Source: an uncultured Chromatiaceae bacterium (GTDB taxonomy: Bacteria > Pseudomonadota > Gammaproteobacteria > Enterobacterales > Alteromonadaceae). From it: a stretch of 10,193 bases of DNA. Within the stretch, counting starts at the first letter, position 1. Every line of letters starts with the position of its first letter. The stretch is taken from contig CAMLNG010000098.1 of NCBI GenBank assembly GCA_946481195.1, forward strand, positions 1 to 10,193. The letters are read 5' to 3'. A program made the translations under genes and the position numbers. This document shows, piece after piece, positions 7,033 through 10,193 of the stretch. The notes beneath the pieces are model-generated. The model had not been told where the DNA came from. It saw nothing but the letters and a program-made list of their open reading frames with translations, and made no database searches.

Positions 7033-7047
7033 GAGGATTATCGTTTG
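7033..7047 (+). promoter_or_regulatory. Ribosome binding site deciding a TTG start for the beta-mannosidase
   Basis: GAGGA at 7033-7037 lies 7 bases before TTG 7045, the only in-frame initiation codon with a good Shine-Dalgarno in the 22-base gap. The next in-frame ATG, at 7105, would remove 20 residues and has no comparable site. The rare TTG may lower expression relative to its operon partners. Confidence 0.7.
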
Positions 7048-9654
7048 AATATAAACACTTCTGCTGCCGCGTCAGCGCCAGCCTCTGCCCTTGTTGCGCC
7101 TGCAATGTGCCTGGAACGGGCTTTGACCCAGTGGCAATTAATTCAGCTACCCACGGCTGCGACGCCATTTTTGCGCATCACCGCGCCGGTTGCCGCCACA
7201 GTACCGGGCTGTAACTTCACCGATTTGCTGGCCGCTGGCGCTATTCCTGATCCGTTTTTTGGCGCCAATGAAACACAGCTGCAGGACATTGAACTGAGCG
7301 ACTGGGTATATCAGTGTCAGTTTGAATTAAGCAGTGCTGAGCTCAACCAAGGCCAGTGGTTGTTGCAGGCCGATGGCCTTGATACATTTTGCGAAGTGCG
7401 CTTAAACGGCTTGTTGCTGGGCGAGACCAACAACATGTTTGTGCCCTGGTCTTTTGCGCTGGCTGAGGCTTTGCGGGTCGGCACTAACCAGCTGGAACTG
7501 ACCTTTCGTTCGCCAATTCTGCGGGCCAGACCACAACAGCAGGCGGCCGGGCTGATTTATCCGGCCGAGAATGACAAATCAGATGACAAGCTGTCGGTGT
7601 TTGTACGCAAAGCGCCTTGCCATTTTGGCTGGGACTGGGGCCCGCGTTTTGTTTCCAGCGGCATCTGGCGGCCGATTTATCTGCAATGCGTGCCGTTGGG
7701 CCAGATTGTTGACAGTCATGCCACAGTGTTGTCGGTTAGCGAAACCAGGGCAGAGCTGCTGATCGAAGCCGGGCTTGAGCTTGGCACTGCCGCTGAATTA
7801 CAGCTGGCAGAACTGCAACTTGAACTGAGTTGTAACTTGTTGCAGTGCAGTCAATTCGTGGCGGTCACGCCGAAAGCCGGCAGTCAGACGCTGCAGTTTA
7901 AAGTTCAGGTCGACAACCCGCAGCTGTGGTGGCCGGCCGGTTTTGGCGAAGCATTTTTATATCCATTTGTGCTGCGACTGCAAGTTGGCGGAGCAACTGT
8001 TGTTCAGCAGAGCTTGCCAGTCGGCATTCGCCAGATTGAAGTCATCAACGAACCGGACGCTGACGGTGTGTGTTTTTACCTCAAAGTGAACGGCGTGCCG
8101 GTGTTTTGCAAAGGCGCGAACTATATTCCGGCCGATGCCTTCCCGGCGCAAATCACTCAAGCGCGGCTTGATGCAGAATTTGCCGCGGTCACCAGCGCTG
8201 GCATGAATATGCTGCGGGTCTGGGGCGGTGGTTATTATCAGGACGAGTATTTTTATCAGCTGGCAGATAAGCACGGTGTGTTGATTTGGCAGGACTTTAT
8301 GTTCGCCTGTAGCCTCTATCCGGCAACGCCCGACTTCCTGGCCAATGTAGAAGTTGAGGCGCGCGCCAATGTACGCCGCCTGCGCCGCCATCCGTCCGTC
8401 GCCCTCTGGTGTGGCAACAATGAAGTGGATATGGGCATCGCCTGGTGGGACTGGCCGGCCAAATTTGGTTACAGCGACACGCAGTGGCAGCAGCTGAAAC
8501 AGGATTACCATGCGTTATTTGGTGAGTTATTGCCCAAGGTGCTGAAAGAACTGGACCCAACCAGCTTTTATCTGCGCTCCAGCCCGCAGGGCTTCTGGGA
8601 AGATAACACCGACCATATCGGCAACCAGCATTATTGGGGCGTCTGGCATGGTGAAGCGCCTTTTAGCGAATTCGCCCGTCGGGTGCCGCGTTTTATGACT
8701 GAATATGGCTTTCAGTCTTTTCCGCTACCCGACAGTTTCCGCCGTTTCCTTGAACCCACCGACTGGGATCTGCAGGCCGCCGCCTTTAAGGTGCACCAGA
8801 AGCATCCGCGTGGTAATCAGTTAATTCAAAGTTATATGCAGGGTGAATATGCGAAGCCTGCTGATTTCACCGCGCTGACTTATTTAAGCCAGGTGCAGCA
8901 GGCGCAGGGTATGCGTCAGGCGTTTGAAGCACACCGCAAAGCCATGCCGTTTTGTATGGGTACTTTGTACTGGCAGCTGAACGACACCTGGCCGGCCGCG
9001 AGCTGGTCTGGCATCGATTATTATGGCCAGTGGAAAGCGCTGCATTATCAGGCCAAACGCTCCTTTGCACCGCAGTTGCTGGTGTTTAGTCTGAGCGATG
9101 ACGGCGCTTTAGCCTTACAGCTGGTGTCGGACAGCCGCGAGGCGCTCGAGGCGACACTCGAACTGCAGCTGCTGGATTTCGCCGGCAATGTGCTGTGGCA
9201 GCAACAACAGGCGCTGCAGGTGCCAGCGCTTCAAAGCACACAAGTGTGGCACGGCCAGCCCTTGGTCGACGCGCCAGAGCGCACTGTGCTGCAGGCCCGC
9301 TTAGTTGGGGCTGAGGAACAGTTGCTGGCAGAACAGTTGTACTATTTTGTGCCGCCGCTGGCGCAGGATTTAAAAGCGCGCGCCCCAAGCCTGCAGTGGC
9401 AGCGCCACGGCAACCAGCTAGTCCTCAGGCTGCAAAGTGACTGGTTATTACGCCAGCTTTGGCTGTCTGTGACGCTGCCAGAAGCACCGCAGCAGGTGTG
9501 GAATTTCTCCGACAACTTCTTTGATCTGTTGCCGGGCCAGGCCCGCAGTGTGACGCTGGATGTAACCGGGCTCAGCGAAAGCCTGAGCGACGCTGCCTGT
9601 CAGCAGCTGATGGCGTCGCTGCGTTGTTATTCTATTGCTGATACAGTCGCTTAG
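7045..9654 (+). CDS. GH2 beta-mannosidase, cytoplasmic
   Basis: Predicted 869 residues, the usual size for GH2 beta-mannosidases. It removes terminal beta-linked mannose, in this setting most likely from Man-beta-1,4-GlcNAc, the N-glycan core disaccharide left after GH85 and alpha-mannosidase action. Visible order: N-terminal sugar-binding jelly roll (about 25-205, with VPGCNFTDLL and the family-typical HFGWDWGPR from residue 193), an Ig-like domain (about 210-325), a TIM barrel (about 330-650) and C-terminal beta domains. The acid/base is E460 in WCGNNEVDM and the nucleophile is E553 in MTEYGFQSFP. FCKGANYIPAD and LRVWGGGYY are also typical. The N-terminus is Ala/Ser-rich without a positively charged n-region or proper signal core, so I predict a cytoplasmic enzyme that needs imported substrate. 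TTG 7045 is chosen from its Shine-Dalgarno. It lies 22 bases after cutC and 29 before the symporter. Confidence 0.94.
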   Translation: MNINTSAAASAPASALVAPAMCLERALTQWQLIQLPTAATPFLRITAPVAATVPGCNFTDLLAAGAIPDPFFGANETQLQDIELSDWVYQCQFELSSAELNQGQWLLQADGLDTFCEVRLNGLLLGETNNMFVPWSFALAEALRVGTNQLELTFRSPILRARPQQQAAGLIYPAENDKSDDKLSVFVRKAPCHFGWDWGPRFVSSGIWRPIYLQCVPLGQIVDSHATVLSVSETRAELLIEAGLELGTAAELQLAELQLELSCNLLQCSQFVAVTPKAGSQTLQFKVQVDNPQLWWPAGFGEAFLYPFVLRLQVGGATVVQQSLPVGIRQIEVINEPDADGVCFYLKVNGVPVFCKGANYIPADAFPAQITQARLDAEFAAVTSAGMNMLRVWGGGYYQDEYFYQLADKHGVLIWQDFMFACSLYPATPDFLANVEVEARANVRRLRRHPSVALWCGNNEVDMGIAWWDWPAKFGYSDTQWQQLKQDYHALFGELLPKVLKELDPTSFYLRSSPQGFWEDNTDHIGNQHYWGVWHGEAPFSEFARRVPRFMTEYGFQSFPLPDSFRRFLEPTDWDLQAAAFKVHQKHPRGNQLIQSYMQGEYAKPADFTALTYLSQVQQAQGMRQAFEAHRKAMPFCMGTLYWQLNDTWPAASWSGIDYYGQWKALHYQAKRSFAPQLLVFSLSDDGALALQLVSDSREALEATLELQLLDFAGNVLWQQQQALQVPALQSTQVWHGQPLVDAPERTVLQARLVGAEEQLLAEQLYYFVPPLAQDLKARAPSLQWQRHGNQLVLRLQSDWLLRQLWLSVTLPEAPQQVWNFSDNFFDLLPGQARSVTLDVTGLSESLSDAACQQLMASLRCYSIADTVA

Positions 9655-9683
9655 GCCGGGACGGACAGGACAGGAATTCCGTA

Positions 9684-10193
9684 ATGAACAATATGCAAAC
9701 CGCGATGCAACTGGGCTGGCTTGATGGCGCCGTCATCGTCGCTTATCTGCTTGGCACTTTGTGGCTCGGCCTTTGGGTGTCGCGCCGCGCCGGCGCCAAC
9801 CTGCAGGAATATTTCCTCGCCGGTAAAACCATGCCCTGGTGGTTGCTGGGGGTGTCCAACGCCTCCGGTATGTTTGATATCGCCGGCACTATGTGGCTGG
9901 TCACTGTTTGTTTTCTGTATGGCCTGAAAAGCGCCTGGTTGCCTTGGGTCTGGCCGATCTTTAATCAGGTATTCCTGATGGTGTATTTGTCGGCCTGGCT
10001 GCGCCGCTCCAACGCCTTAACCGGCGCCGACTGGCTGAAAAGCCGCTTTGGCGACGGCCCCGGCAGTTTGTGGTGTCAGGGCGTGGTGGTGTTATTTGCC
10101 GTGGTCAGCGCTATTGGTTTTGTCGCTTATGGTTTTCAGGGCATCGGCAAATTTGCCGCGGTGTTTTTGCCGTGGGATTTATCGTCCGATACT
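9684..10193 (+). CDS. Sodium:solute symporter (SSS family), 3' truncated
   Basis: The first 170 residues of an inner-membrane transporter; the frame is open to the right edge, so most of the protein lies outside. Family evidence: an N-terminal hydrophobic helix (about residues 11-32), then the SSS-typical EYFLAGKTMPWW followed by LLGVSNASGMFD, and further hydrophobic helices around 63-75, 79-100 and 127-150 with ALTGADWLKSRFG between them. SSS proteins couple uptake of sugars, amino acids or other small solutes to Na+. The start has AGGA at 9672-9675, 8 bases upstream; ATG 9693 is a weaker alternative. Placement directly after a signal-less beta-mannosidase suggests it imports Man-beta-1,4-GlcNAc or a released monosaccharide such as GlcNAc or mannose; that substrate is inference. 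Confidence 0.88.
   Translation, partial: MNNMQTAMQLGWLDGAVIVAYLLGTLWLGLWVSRRAGANLQEYFLAGKTMPWWLLGVSNASGMFDIAGTMWLVTVCFLYGLKSAWLPWVWPIFNQVFLMVYLSAWLRRSNALTGADWLKSRFGDGPGSLWCQGVVVLFAVVSAIGFVAYGFQGIGKFAAVFLPWDLSSDT

Noticed and set aside
9721..9927. Short + strand open frame overlapping the symporter start
   Set aside because: The frame starting at 9684 encodes an evident SSS transporter over the same bases; the other frame has no recognisable features.

Overview
The window reads as part of a Gram-negative bacterial locus for degrading asparagine-linked glycans (N-glycans). Every gene lies on the + strand. Moderately high GC, twin-arginine and lipoprotein-type export signals, and an SSS sodium:solute symporter fit a gammaproteobacterium (for example a Rheinheimera- or Alishewanella-like aquatic species). 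That taxonomic guess is inference from general style, not from a marker gene.

Layout. Positions 1-2254 hold the 3' part of a large gene whose start lies off the left edge. Its product ends in four tandem F5/8 type C (discoidin / CBM32-like) domains arranged ABAB. Positions 2255-2405 are a hairpin-rich gap containing a strong intrinsic terminator (2338-2368) and a second, very strong Shine-Dalgarno plus ATG in frame with the next gene. From 2406 a tightly packed operon runs to the right edge: a BadF/BadG-type N-acetylhexosamine kinase (2406-3320); a Tat-exported N4-(beta-N-acetylglucosaminyl)-L-asparaginase (3317-4411); an exported GH85 endo-beta-N-acetylglucosaminidase (4408-6294); a CutC-family protein (6291-7022); a cytoplasmic GH2 beta-mannosidase (7045-9654); and the first 170 residues of an SSS symporter (9684 to the edge). 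The first four operon genes are joined by ATGA overlaps of 4 bases, and the last two junctions are gaps of 22 and 29 bases.

How the genes fit together (inference from known family chemistry). GH85 cuts the chitobiose core of an N-glycan, leaving one GlcNAc on Asn and releasing a mannose glycan that ends in GlcNAc. After proteolysis, the asparaginase splits GlcNAc-Asn. After removal of alpha-mannose by enzymes not seen here, the remaining Man-beta-1,4-GlcNAc could enter through the symporter and be split by the signal-less beta-mannosidase. The kinase would then phosphorylate the freed GlcNAc. The CBM32 protein could tether the process to glycans. CutC, normally annotated as a copper homeostasis protein, has no obvious place in this scheme and is the most intriguing member.

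No tRNA, rRNA, CRISPR array, insertion sequence or attachment site was recognised. The only gap longer than about 30 bases is 2255-2405.
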